A DNA stretch of 64,000 bases from contig NKXK01000025.1 in assembly GCA_004379165.1 (NCBI GenBank), positions 62,001-126,000 of the forward strand. The letters are read 5' to 3'. The DNA is from Rhodocyclaceae bacterium (GTDB taxonomy: Bacteria; Pseudomonadota; Gammaproteobacteria; Burkholderiales; Rhodocyclaceae). Below are positions 1-8,647 of the stretch, one piece after another (the stretch's first letter is position 1; the number at the start of each line of letters is the position of its first letter). The notes under the pieces are model-generated. The model ran no database searches. It saw only the letters and a program-made list of their open reading frames with translations, and was not told the DNA's origin. The position numbers and the translations under genes were made by a program.

Positions 1-346
1 CAACGATTTTCGGCAGCAAAGGTGCGATGTAAAGGCGACCGAGGGTGATCGAGGCACTGATACGCAGGATGCCGTGTGGCGATTCGCCCAGGTTGCGCAC
101 CGCCAGTTCGGTGCTGCTGACTGCCTCGACGGCGCGCTGGGCGTGCTGATGGAAGACTTCGCCGGAGGGCGTCAGGTGCAGATGACGCGTCGAACGCTCG
201 AATAGCCGGACGCCGAAGCTGCGTTCGAGGTCGGCGATCTGCTTGCTGACCTGGGCGCGGGTACAGTCGAGATGGCGGGCGGCGGCAGCCATGCTACCGG
301 TTTCGACGACCTTGATGAAGGTGTGCCAACTGTTCAGCCAGGTCAT
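1..346 (-). CDS. LysR family transcriptional regulator (partial, runs off window start)
   Basis: Reverse strand reads MTWLNSWHTFIKVVETGSMAAAARHLDCTRAQVSKQIADLERSFGVRLFERSTRHLHLTPSGEVF..., a typical LysR HTH; ATG at 344-346. Confidence 0.9.
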   Translation of the reverse strand, partial: MTWLNSWHTFIKVVETGSMAAAARHLDCTRAQVSKQIADLERSFGVRLFERSTRHLHLTPSGEVFHQHAQRAVEAVSSTELAVRNLGESPHGILRISASITLGRLYIAPLLPKIV

Positions 347-446
347 ACTGTCAATGATCCGTTGACGTAATGACGGCAATTATCGTCTTTTTCGTAAGCA
401 ATTTGCGCCCTATATTTTAAGGGCATTTACTTTATTCGAGATTCCC

Positions 447-1661
447 ATGTTCCGAGCCCTCAATCGCCCCGATATTCTCGTCGTCACCCTGGCCGCCGCC
501 GGCATCCTGATGGTGACCATGGGCGCCCGTCAGTCGCTCGGTTTGTTCATCGCGCCGATCGAGGCGTCGACCGGCCTCGGTATTGCCACCATCAGCTTCG
601 CGCTGGCGGTCGGGCAGTTCATGTGGGGCGCGGCGCAGCCGATCGCCGGTGCTGTTGCCGACCGGCATGGACCAGGGGTGGTGCTGCTTGGTGGTCTGAT
701 CGTGCTGGCGCTGGGCTGTGCGATCACCCCTTTCATGGACAGCGGATTCGGGCTGGTCGTGTCGCTCGGCCTGCTGGCCGCCATCGGTTCCGGCGCCGGC
801 AGCTTCTCGGTGCTGATCGGTGCCGCGGCGCAGCGTTTGCCGATCGAGGCACGGGGTTCGGCATCCGGCGTCATCAACGCCGGTGGTTCGTTCGGGCAGT
901 TTGTCTTTGCGCCGATCCTGCAGAAGCTGATCCAGAGTCTCGGCTGGATGAGCACGATGTGGGCGACGGCCTTGATGGTGCTGGCGGCGGTGCCGCTGGT
1001 CGGTCGGCTGACGCGGCCGGTTGATGGCCATGTCAAACCCGCGCACGAGCCGGGCGGTCTGCGCCGGGCGGTCGCCGAGGCGATGCAGAATCGCAGCTAC
1101 CTGCTGCTGCATGCCGGTTTTTTCACCTGCGGCTTCCACATCGCCTTTCTCGTCACCCATCTGCCGGGTGAGGTCAACCTCTGCGGCCTGCCGCCGTCGG
1201 TTGCCAGCTGGTCGCTGGCCATCATCGGCCTGGCCAATATTTTTGGCAGCCTCTACGCCGGTTCCTGCGTGGCCAAGTACCGCAGCAAGTATGTCCTCGC
1301 GGCGATGTACGGCTCGCGGGCCCTGTTGATCGCCCTGTACCTGATGGCGCCGCGCACCGAATGGACTTTTTATCTGTTTGCCGCCGGCCTGGGCTTCACT
1401 TGGCTGGCGACGGTGCCGCCGACGGCGGCCATCGTCGGCAAACTGTTCGGTATCCGCTACCTGGCGACGCTGTTCGGTCTGACGCTGCTCAGTCACCAGA
1501 TCGGCGGTTTCCTCGGTGCTTGGCTGGGTGGTCTGGCGATCAGCCGCTACGGTGACTTCGGCTGGATGTGGTACGCCGACATGGCGCTGGCTGCCGCGGC
1601 GGCACTGGTCAACCTGCCAATCCGCGAAGCACCGGTGGCTCCCCGGCCAGTGCCGGCCTGA
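447..1661 (+). CDS. MFS transporter
   Basis: 404 aa, about 12 hydrophobic segments, MFS-like GGLIVLALG / GSFGQFVFAPI; divergent from LysR. Confidence 0.9.
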   Translation: MFRALNRPDILVVTLAAAGILMVTMGARQSLGLFIAPIEASTGLGIATISFALAVGQFMWGAAQPIAGAVADRHGPGVVLLGGLIVLALGCAITPFMDSGFGLVVSLGLLAAIGSGAGSFSVLIGAAAQRLPIEARGSASGVINAGGSFGQFVFAPILQKLIQSLGWMSTMWATALMVLAAVPLVGRLTRPVDGHVKPAHEPGGLRRAVAEAMQNRSYLLLHAGFFTCGFHIAFLVTHLPGEVNLCGLPPSVASWSLAIIGLANIFGSLYAGSCVAKYRSKYVLAAMYGSRALLIALYLMAPRTEWTFYLFAAGLGFTWLATVPPTAAIVGKLFGIRYLATLFGLTLLSHQIGGFLGAWLGGLAISRYGDFGWMWYADMALAAAAALVNLPIREAPVAPRPVPA

Positions 1662-1696
1662 TCAGGGAATGACTTGTCAAGAAGCAGCAGATTGAG

Positions 1697-1767
1697 TCGT
1701 CATCACCACGAGGGCGGGGATCCAGATGATTGATGTTTATGGATTCCCGCCTCCGCGGGAATGGCGA
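1697..1767. repeat. REP/BIME-like imperfect inverted repeat, copy 1
   Basis: gtcgtcatcaccacgagggcggggatccag...tggattcccgcctccgcgggaatggcga; similar to element at 40967-41036. Confidence 0.75.
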
Positions 1768-1835
1768 TTCTGCTTCAGAAAGTGTTTCGTTCATCAAAAC
1801 AACCACACAAACAACAAACAGCAGGAGATAACAGC

Positions 1836-2270
1836 ATGAGCAAACTACGTCGGGAAATCACGGTCGAGGTTCTTAACGAGCGGGGCGGCGAGTACCTTCC
1901 GGGCTATCTCGGTATCGAGATGTGCGAACTGGCGGAAAACACGCTGAGCAGCCGGATGCCGGTGCGCCGCTTGCATATCGCACCAAACGAGTTCCTGCAT
2001 GCAGCCAGCGTCGTGGCCTTGGCGGATACAACCTGTGGCTATGCGACGATTGCCCATCTGCCCGCCGGAGCGGAGTCTTTCACCACCATCGAGCTGAAAA
2101 GCAACCATCTCGGGACGGTGCGCGAAGGCAGCATCGCTTGTGTTGCCACTGCGCAGCATCTGGGGCGCAATACGCAGGTCTGGGATGCGGTGGTCACCGA
2201 TCCCGTGAGCGGCCGCAAGATTGCGCTGTTTCGCTGCACGCAGATGATTCTCTGGCCGCGCGGCGGCTGA
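1836..2270 (+). CDS. PaaI-like hotdog-fold thioesterase
   Basis: MSKLRREITVEVLNERGGEYLPGYLGIEM...HAASVVALADTTCGYATIAHLP...TIELKSNHLG; ATG 1836 preceded by caggaga. Confidence 0.8.
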   Translation: MSKLRREITVEVLNERGGEYLPGYLGIEMCELAENTLSSRMPVRRLHIAPNEFLHAASVVALADTTCGYATIAHLPAGAESFTTIELKSNHLGTVREGSIACVATAQHLGRNTQVWDAVVTDPVSGRKIALFRCTQMILWPRGG

Positions 2271-2321
2271 CTTTGGGGAGGTCCGCAGCGCGGTCTTGCA
2301 GTACTGGCGATTCCTTGACCG

Positions 2322-3359
2322 TCAGGCCACCAGTGCCAGCAGCTTGGCGAAGGCCTCTTCGAACTGCTTCAGCCCGGCGTCGAGCAACTCCTGGCCGGCG
2401 GCTTCGAGGTCGACGCCGGCTGCCGCGACGGTAGCCAGTTGCGCCGCCGCGTCGGTGACGTGTCCGCTCAGGCGTTCTGCAGCTTCGCCGTGATCGCGGA
2501 AGGCGGCGAGGGTGGCGTCGGGGACGGTATTCACCGTGCCGCGGCTGATCAGTTCCTCGACGTAAATTACGTCGCGATAGGCTGCGTTCTTGGTCGAGGT
2601 CGAGGCCCAGAGCAGCATCTGCTGACGGGCGCCGCCGGGCAGGGGGGGCAGCGACTGCCATTCGCCATAGGCAGCGGCGGCAAATGCGATGGCGGTCTTG
2701 CCCTGCAGCGCCGCCGGCAGGCGCGGATCGAGCAGGCTGTCCACGCGGCTGATGAAGACGCTGGCGACCGAGTTGATGCGGTCAACCGGAAATCCGGCCG
2801 AAAACCGGCGTTCGATCCCGGCGCGGTAGGCGCCCTGAACCGCTGCCAGTTGTTGCGGCGAAAAGATCAGCGTGACGTTAACGTTGATGCCGTCAGCGAT
2901 GGCATCGGAAATCGCCTCGATGCCGGCGGGCGTGGCCGGAATCTTGATCATCGCGTTCGGCCGGTCGATTTCCGCCCACAGCCGGCGGGCTGCGGCGAGT
3001 GTGCCAGCGGCGTCGCTGGCCAGTGTCGGCGAGACCTCGAAGCTGACGAACCCGGCGCTGCCGCCGCTTTGGGCGTGGGTGGCGGCGAGCAGGTCGCAGG
3101 CCTTTCGGATGTCCGGCAGGACCAGCGATTCAAAGCGTTTTTCAGCGTCGACCGCGGTCGTCTTCAGTTTGGCGAGTGCAGATTGATAGGCCAGGTCATT
3201 GCGAATGGCGTTGTAGAAAATGGCCGGATTCGAGGTGACGCCGGCAATCGCGTCGTCGGCAATCCAGCGGGCGAGTTCGCCGGAGTCGAGCAGTTGGCGG
3301 GTCAGGTTGTCGAGCCAGATCTGTTGGCCGAGGGGGGCGATGGCGGCAATACGGGACAT
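2322..3359 (-). CDS. tal: transaldolase
   Basis: IWLDNLTRQLLDSGELARWIADDAIAGVTSNPAIF... and VNVTLIFSPQQ typical of transaldolase; start MSRIAA at 3359. Confidence 0.92.
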   Translation of the reverse strand: MSRIAAIAPLGQQIWLDNLTRQLLDSGELARWIADDAIAGVTSNPAIFYNAIRNDLAYQSALAKLKTTAVDAEKRFESLVLPDIRKACDLLAATHAQSGGSAGFVSFEVSPTLASDAAGTLAAARRLWAEIDRPNAMIKIPATPAGIEAISDAIADGINVNVTLIFSPQQLAAVQGAYRAGIERRFSAGFPVDRINSVASVFISRVDSLLDPRLPAALQGKTAIAFAAAAYGEWQSLPPLPGGARQQMLLWASTSTKNAAYRDVIYVEELISRGTVNTVPDATLAAFRDHGEAAERLSGHVTDAAAQLATVAAAGVDLEAAGQELLDAGLKQFEEAFAKLLALVA

Positions 3360-3639
3360 GAGCGGATGCGCCGGTACAGGCCGGCGGGCGGCGAGAAGTA
3401 AAAGGACAAGTCTATCAAGGCTTTCGCGATCAAGTACATTTATCCCCGTTCCGGTCGGACAAGGCTGTGGATAAGCACGGGACAAGCGCTGCAATCGCTT
3501 GAGCGGCAAGGAAAAACAGCGTGCTGCCTAAAAAATGGGCGGAGGCGCTTGAATTGCGAAAAACGCGAGCCGGTACTGGCGCTGCAGGTGGTATAACATA
3601 TAAAATATATAAGACTTGCGGGCCGGCCTTCGGGGAGGT

Positions 3640-3669
3640 GCTTGCTGAACTACTGCTTGCTGAACTACT
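3640..3669 (+). repeat. perfect 15-bp tandem duplication gcttgctgaactact x2
   Basis: read directly in leader of acnB. Confidence 0.9.
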
Positions 3670-3733
3670 CGGCCGCCGGCTTTGTCGTAGAATATTCGTT
3701 TCCCAGAGCAACCCTTTACGAAAGGAAGTCGCC

Positions 3734-6331
3734 GTGCTTGAAGCCTATCGCGCCCACGTTGCAGAGCGTGCAGCCCTTGGTATCCCCCCGCTGCCCCTGT
3801 CCAAGCAACAGACCACCGAACTGGTGGCCCTGCTGAAGAATCCCCCGGCTGGCGAAGAAGCCAACCTGGTCGAGCTGATCACCTACCGCGTGCCGGCTGG
3901 CGTGGATGATGCCGCCAAGGTCAAGGCCGAGTTCCTGGCCAAGGTCGCCAAGGGTGAAGAAGCCTGCGCGCTGATCTCCAAGGAAAAGGCGACCGAACTG
4001 CTCGGCACCATGCTCGGCGGTTACAACGTCAAGCCGCTGATCGACCTGCTGGCTTGCGGCACCTGCGGCGCCGTCGCCGCCGAAGGCCTGAAGAAGACCC
4101 TGCTGGTTTTCGATTACTTCCACGATGTCGCAGAGCTGGCCGAGGCTGGCAACGCCAACGCCAAGGCCGTCATGCAGTCCTGGGCCGACGCCGAGTGGTT
4201 CACCTCGCGTCCGGAAGTCCCGGCTTCGCAGAAGCTGACCGTTTTCAAGGTCACCGGCGAAACCAACACCGATGACCTGTCGCCGGCGCCGGATGCCTGG
4301 TCGCGTCCGGACATCCCGCTGCACGCCTTGGCCATGCTGAAGAACCCGCGTCCAGGTATCGAAGCCGACGAGCCGGGTTCGCGCGGCCCGATCAAGCAAC
4401 TTGAAGCGCTGGCCAAGAAGGGCAACCTGATCGCCTACGTCGGTGACGTGGTCGGTACCGGTTCCTCCCGCAAGTCCGCCACCAACTCGGTGCTGTGGTT
4501 CACCGGCGAAGACATCCCGTACGTTCCGAACAAGCGCTTCGGCGGCGTCTGTCTGGGCTCCAAGATCGCCCCGATCTTCTTCAACACCATGGAAGATGCT
4601 GGCGCCCTGCCGATCGAAATCGACGCCGGCCAGATGGACATGGGCGACGAGATCGAACTGAAGGTTGACGGCGCTTCGGGCAAGGTCACCGCCACCAAGA
4701 ACGGTGCCGTGATCGCCGAATCCCAGCTCAAGACCCTCGTCATCCTCGACGAAGTCCGCGCTGGCGGTCGTATCCCCCTGATCATCGGTCGTGGCCTCAC
4801 CGCCAAGGCCCGTGAAGCCCTGGGTCTGCCGGCTTCCACCCTGTTCCGTCTGCCGCAGCAGCCGAACGATCCGGGTACCGGCTACTCGCTGGCCCAGAAG
4901 ATGGTCGGCCGCGCCTGTGGCCTGCCGGAAGCCAAGGGCATCCTGCCGGGTACCTACTGCGAACCGAAGATGACCACCGTCGGTTCCCAGGATACCACCG
5001 GCCCGATGACCCGCGACGAACTGAAGGATCTGGCCTGCCTCGGCTTCTCCGCCGACATGGTCATGCAGTCCTTCTGCCACACCGCCGCCTATCCGAAGCT
5101 GGTCGACGTTAAGATGCACCGCGAACTGCCGACCTTCATCGCCAACCGTGGCGGCGTTGCGCTGCGTCCGGGCGACGGCGTTATCCACTCCTGGCTGAAC
5201 CGCCTGCTGTTGCCGGATACCGTCGGTACCGGTGGCGACTCGCACACCCGCTTCCCGATCGGCATCTCCTTCCCAGCCGGTTCCGGCCTGGTCGCCTTTG
5301 CCGCCGCCACGGGCGTCATGCCGCTGGACATGCCGGAATCCGTGCTGGTCCGCTTCAAGGGCAAGATGCAAGACGGCATCACCCTGCGCGACCTGGTTAA
5401 CGCCATTCCACTGTGGGCCATCAAGCAGGGCCTGCTGACCGTCGAGAAGAAGGGCAAGAAGAACATCTTCTCCGGCCGCATCCTCGAAATCGAAGGTCTG
5501 CCGGATCTGAAGGTCGAACAGGCCTTCGAACTGTCCGACGCCGCCGCCGAGCGTTCCGCTGCCGCTTGCGCCATCGCCTTGAATAAGGCCCCGGTGGTCG
5601 AGTACATGCGTTCCAACATCACCCTGATGAAGTGGATGATCGCCGAAGGTTACTCGGATGCCCGCACCCTGAAGCGCCGCATCAAGTCGATGGAAGACTG
5701 GATCGCCAACGGCGAACTGCTGAAGGCTGATGCCAATGCCCAATACGCTGCCGTGATCGAGATCGATCTGGCCGAAGTCACCGAGCCGATCCTGGCCTGC
5801 CCGAACGATCCGGACGACGTTAAGGTCCTCTCCGAAGTCGCCGGCGACAAGATCGACGAAGTCTTCATCGGTTCCTGCATGACCAACATCGGTCACTTCC
5901 GTGCTGCTGGCAAGGTGCTGGACGGCAAGAGCGACATCCCGGCTCGTCTGTGGATCGCCCCGCCGACCAAGATGGATGCCCTGATCCTGACCGAAGAAGG
6001 CTACTACAGCGTTCTCGGCAAGGCCGGTGCCCGCATGGAAATGCCGGGCTGCTCGCTGTGCATGGGTAACCAGGCACAGATCCGCAAGGGTTCCACCGCG
6101 ATCTCCACCTCCACCCGTAACTTCCCGAACCGTCTGGGCATCGACACTCGCGTCTACCTCGGCTCCGCCGAACTGGCTGCGATGTGCGCCCTGGCTGGTC
6201 GCATCGTGACCAAGGAAGAGTACATGGAGCAGATCAAGCTGGTGAACGCCAAGGCCGCCGACGTCTATCGCTATATGAACTTCGACCAGATTCCGGCCTT
6301 CGTTGAAGTGGCCGATACCGTCGAGATGTAA
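3734..6331 (+). CDS. acnB: bifunctional aconitate hydratase 2 / 2-methylisocitrate dehydratase
   Basis: 865 aa from GTG 3734: [31 protein letters not shown]...[26 protein letters not shown]...[40 protein letters not shown]. Confidence 0.97.
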   Translation: MLEAYRAHVAERAALGIPPLPLSKQQTTELVALLKNPPAGEEANLVELITYRVPAGVDDAAKVKAEFLAKVAKGEEACALISKEKATELLGTMLGGYNVKPLIDLLACGTCGAVAAEGLKKTLLVFDYFHDVAELAEAGNANAKAVMQSWADAEWFTSRPEVPASQKLTVFKVTGETNTDDLSPAPDAWSRPDIPLHALAMLKNPRPGIEADEPGSRGPIKQLEALAKKGNLIAYVGDVVGTGSSRKSATNSVLWFTGEDIPYVPNKRFGGVCLGSKIAPIFFNTMEDAGALPIEIDAGQMDMGDEIELKVDGASGKVTATKNGAVIAESQLKTLVILDEVRAGGRIPLIIGRGLTAKAREALGLPASTLFRLPQQPNDPGTGYSLAQKMVGRACGLPEAKGILPGTYCEPKMTTVGSQDTTGPMTRDELKDLACLGFSADMVMQSFCHTAAYPKLVDVKMHRELPTFIANRGGVALRPGDGVIHSWLNRLLLPDTVGTGGDSHTRFPIGISFPAGSGLVAFAAATGVMPLDMPESVLVRFKGKMQDGITLRDLVNAIPLWAIKQGLLTVEKKGKKNIFSGRILEIEGLPDLKVEQAFELSDAAAERSAAACAIALNKAPVVEYMRSNITLMKWMIAEGYSDARTLKRRIKSMEDWIANGELLKADANAQYAAVIEIDLAEVTEPILACPNDPDDVKVLSEVAGDKIDEVFIGSCMTNIGHFRAAGKVLDGKSDIPARLWIAPPTKMDALILTEEGYYSVLGKAGARMEMPGCSLCMGNQAQIRKGSTAISTSTRNFPNRLGIDTRVYLGSAELAAMCALAGRIVTKEEYMEQIKLVNAKAADVYRYMNFDQIPAFVEVADTVEM

Positions 6332-6375
6332 TTCATCCGATACCGCTGGTTGATCCCGGCGGTATCACGGAAACA

Positions 6376-6420
6376 AAAAAACCCTGCTTTGCCGGTAAAT
6401 CCGGTGAGCAGGGTTTTTCA
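6376..6420 (+). terminator. Rho-independent terminator after acnB
   Basis: aaaaccctgctttgccggtaaatccggtgagcagggttttt: GC stem plus T run. Confidence 0.8.
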
Positions 6421-6421
6421 A

Positions 6422-6640
6422 TTAGTGGATGCTGCCGGCGCTGGCGCAGATGCGTTTTTCGTAGCGGTTCAGGGTGCGTTCGGCTTCATTGAGGTTACGC
6501 ACATAGCCGCCGTCGGGCAGGTTGGCGCAGGGCTGGTGGTTGGCGTAAATGCGAAAGCCACCGTCGCTGGGGCGGAGTACCACGCTGATACCGTTGATGA
6601 CCGTGCCGAGGCCCAACAGGCCTGCTGAAAATCGCTTCAT
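6422..6640 (-). CDS. 72-aa orphan protein (paralog of 47883..48101)
   Basis: MKRFSAGLLGLGTVINGISVVLRPSDGGFRIYANHQPCANLPDGGYVRNLNEAERTLNRYEKRICASAGSIH; identical length and over half identical to second copy. Confidence 0.8.
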   Translation of the reverse strand: MKRFSAGLLGLGTVINGISVVLRPSDGGFRIYANHQPCANLPDGGYVRNLNEAERTLNRYEKRICASAGSIH

Positions 6641-6880
6641 TCACGTGCTCCCATCGTTATCCGACTGTTGCCCAAAATGAAATTCCCGCGCGCCGGCGTG
6701 ATGCTGGACGCCGGGAGAGTCATCTTGCCCGATGGGTACGCGTGGGGCAAGTCCCGTTTTTTGCTGTTTCTTTATGTTGACCGCCGAATGCGCCAACGGT
6801 GCGGCTGTTCAACAAAAACTGGCGCTTTTTGCGCGATGGTGTAGAGTTAATTTAGGAAAGTCCGTTTTTGAGGTGGTTTC

Positions 6881-7126
6881 ATGGAAATTCGCTCCGTTAC
6901 GTCCAGCCTGAATGCCTTCACCGGGGTCAATGGTACTCAGGGTCAGGCGAGTCAGGTTCAGCAAAGTCAGCAGACGCAGCAGGGATCGCAAACTGAGGCG
7001 ACCCGGCAGGCCGAAAGGCGTGAGCCGCGTCCGGAGGAGCGCGTCGAGCGCACCGAAGAGCGTCCACGTCCGGTCACCAATGCGCTAGGCCAGCAAACTG
7101 GGACGCTGATCAACATTACTGCCTGA
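6881..7126 (+). CDS. small Q/E/R-rich hypothetical protein with C-terminal GQxTGTLxNxTA motif
   Basis: 81 aa MEIRSVTSSLNAFTG...VTNALGQQTGTLINITA; C-terminus shared with next gene. Confidence 0.7.
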   Translation: MEIRSVTSSLNAFTGVNGTQGQASQVQQSQQTQQGSQTEATRQAERREPRPEERVERTEERPRPVTNALGQQTGTLINITA

Positions 7127-7155
7127 CAGCGAGTTGAGGATGAAGAGGTAAGCTG

Positions 7156-7584
7156 ATGGCAATTGCTTCGGCATTGTCTTCCATGTTGGCGAGCGGTGGC
7201 CTTTTTGCGCAGATTCAGCAGCAACAGGCGCAGCGGAATGCCGAGCAGGCCGAGGCCAAAGCGAGGGCCTTGCAGGGGCAGGCGCGTAGCGCGCAGGTCG
7301 AGGCGGATCGGGCACAGGAAAGTGCCCGCTCGATCAAGGTGCAATCTGACCAGGCATCGGATGATGCCAGCCAGGCACGGCAGGGCTTGGCAGCGCTGAA
7401 GTCCCTGGGTGGGACGCAGGCGCAGTTTTCCGATCTGCGTGAGCAATTGGCAGCGATCAAGTCAGGTGCCGATACCAGTGTCAGCGCGAAAGCCGTGTCA
7501 GCGGCGGCATCCGGCATCGCTTTGGCACCGGTGGTCAATTCCTTCGGGCAACCGACCGGTACGCTGGTGAATGTCACCGCCTGA
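7156..7584 (+). CDS. Ala/Gln-rich hypothetical protein with C-terminal GQxTGTLxNxTA motif
   Basis: 142 aa ending VVNSFGQPTGTLVNVTA. Confidence 0.7.
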   Translation: MAIASALSSMLASGGLFAQIQQQQAQRNAEQAEAKARALQGQARSAQVEADRAQESARSIKVQSDQASDDASQARQGLAALKSLGGTQAQFSDLREQLAAIKSGADTSVSAKAVSAAASGIALAPVVNSFGQPTGTLVNVTA

Positions 7585-7603
7585 ACCGCGCTGATGGGCT
7601 TCT

Positions 7604-7630
7604 CGGGGCGCTTCGGCGCCCTTGTTTTTT
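7604..7630 (+). terminator. Rho-independent terminator
   Basis: ggggcgcttcggcgcccttgtttttt. Confidence 0.75.
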
Positions 7631-7692
7631 GCAGAGAACAATTCGTCTGGTATGATTGTCTATGATTTGTCCTATACAAAAAGAGGTCGTCA

Positions 7693-8076
7693 GTGCTTGA
7701 GAATCATTGGTGCGCGTCAGTCGATGCGACGATACAACTCCGAACCGGCTGCAACCCGCTGGAGCAGCATGGGCCGCAGGCGGTGATTGTTCATGCGGAT
7801 GCCTGGTCGCCGATCGAAGCGGTGGCGGATCCGCACGACATCAAACAGGTCGTCGATTATGAAGTGATTTTTCTGGCGATCCGGGCGCTGGAGGAAAATG
7901 ACCACTGTATCTGCCTGGAAAGCAGCATTCTTGAGGTGATGGATGCGATCTTCTCAATGCCGATCGTCAGCGAGGCGCTGGTTTCGATGCACAAGCCGCA
8001 TGTTTATAACGGCCAAGGAACGCCGGCGATTTCGCTGCGTCTGAAGCGTGCTCAGTGGGCGGCGATGCGTACATGA
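7693..8076 (+). CDS. dihydroneopterin aldolase-like (FolB/FolX-like) protein
   Basis: GTG start; VDYEVIFLAIRALEEN...CLESSILEVMDAIFSMPIVSEALVSMHKPHVYN resembles FolB VDY...E..A..I....V..V.V.V.KP. Confidence 0.55.
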   Translation: MLENHWCASVDATIQLRTGCNPLEQHGPQAVIVHADAWSPIEAVADPHDIKQVVDYEVIFLAIRALEENDHCICLESSILEVMDAIFSMPIVSEALVSMHKPHVYNGQGTPAISLRLKRAQWAAMRT

Positions 8077-8591
8077 TCGCGGCAATCGGTGCGGTGGCGA
8101 GCAATGACATGCTCGGACTCGATAACTGGCTACCTTGGGATATCCCGGAAGAATTGGCCTATTTTGAGCGCACAGTTGCCGGCGCGGCGCTGGTTGTCGG
8201 TCGACTGACATATGAGTCCATGGATATCGTGCCAGTGGATACTTTTGTCGTGACCGGGCAGGAAAACTACGTGCTGCGGTCTGGCTGTCACCGCGTTGCC
8301 TCGGTCGAAGCTGGCTTGCGCCAGGCACTGGCGACCGGAAAGCCGGTGTTTGTCATCGGCGGGGCGTCGGTCTACGCTGCCGCCTGGCCTTACTGTGAGC
8401 GCTTTTTCCTTACCCGCATCGACAAGCCATTTGATGGGGATACCCGTTTTCCGGACAGCATTCCGCTCGATCGCTGGGCGGTGGTCGCTGATAGCCAGGC
8501 AAGCTATCTCGAACGGCGCAGCGGTGAACCGGTAATTTGTCGCTTTTTACAGTACGCGCAGCCCGACGTCAAATCGCTTAACGCGGCCTGA
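8073..8591 (+). CDS. dihydrofolate reductase-like protein
   Basis: MIAAIGAVASNDMLGLDNWLPWDIPEELAYFERTVAGAALVVGRLTYESM...VFVIGGASVYAAAWPYCERFFLTRIDKPFDGDTRFP; ATGA overlap with upstream gene. Confidence 0.85.
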   Translation: MIAAIGAVASNDMLGLDNWLPWDIPEELAYFERTVAGAALVVGRLTYESMDIVPVDTFVVTGQENYVLRSGCHRVASVEAGLRQALATGKPVFVIGGASVYAAAWPYCERFFLTRIDKPFDGDTRFPDSIPLDRWAVVADSQASYLERRSGEPVICRFLQYAQPDVKSLNAA

Positions 8592-8647
8592 GCCGACCGC
8601 CAAGGATTGCCAAGCCTCGCTGGAGTGGCGCAAAATCCGGAAAAACA

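Noticed and set aside
432-1496. 354-aa minus-strand ORF antisense to MFS transporter
   Set aside because: Arg/Gln/His-rich artefactual composition.
2777-2810. Possible further copy of the interspersed repeat in transaldolase (tgcggtcaaccggaaatccggccgaaaacc)
   Set aside because: Core has a deletion and several mismatches; kept out of the confident set because coding constraint could explain it.
3716-5896. 726-aa minus-strand ORF antisense to acnB
   Set aside because: Shadow ORF caused by strong codon bias of a GC-rich gene; translated sequence has no recognisable domain and acnB is unambiguous.
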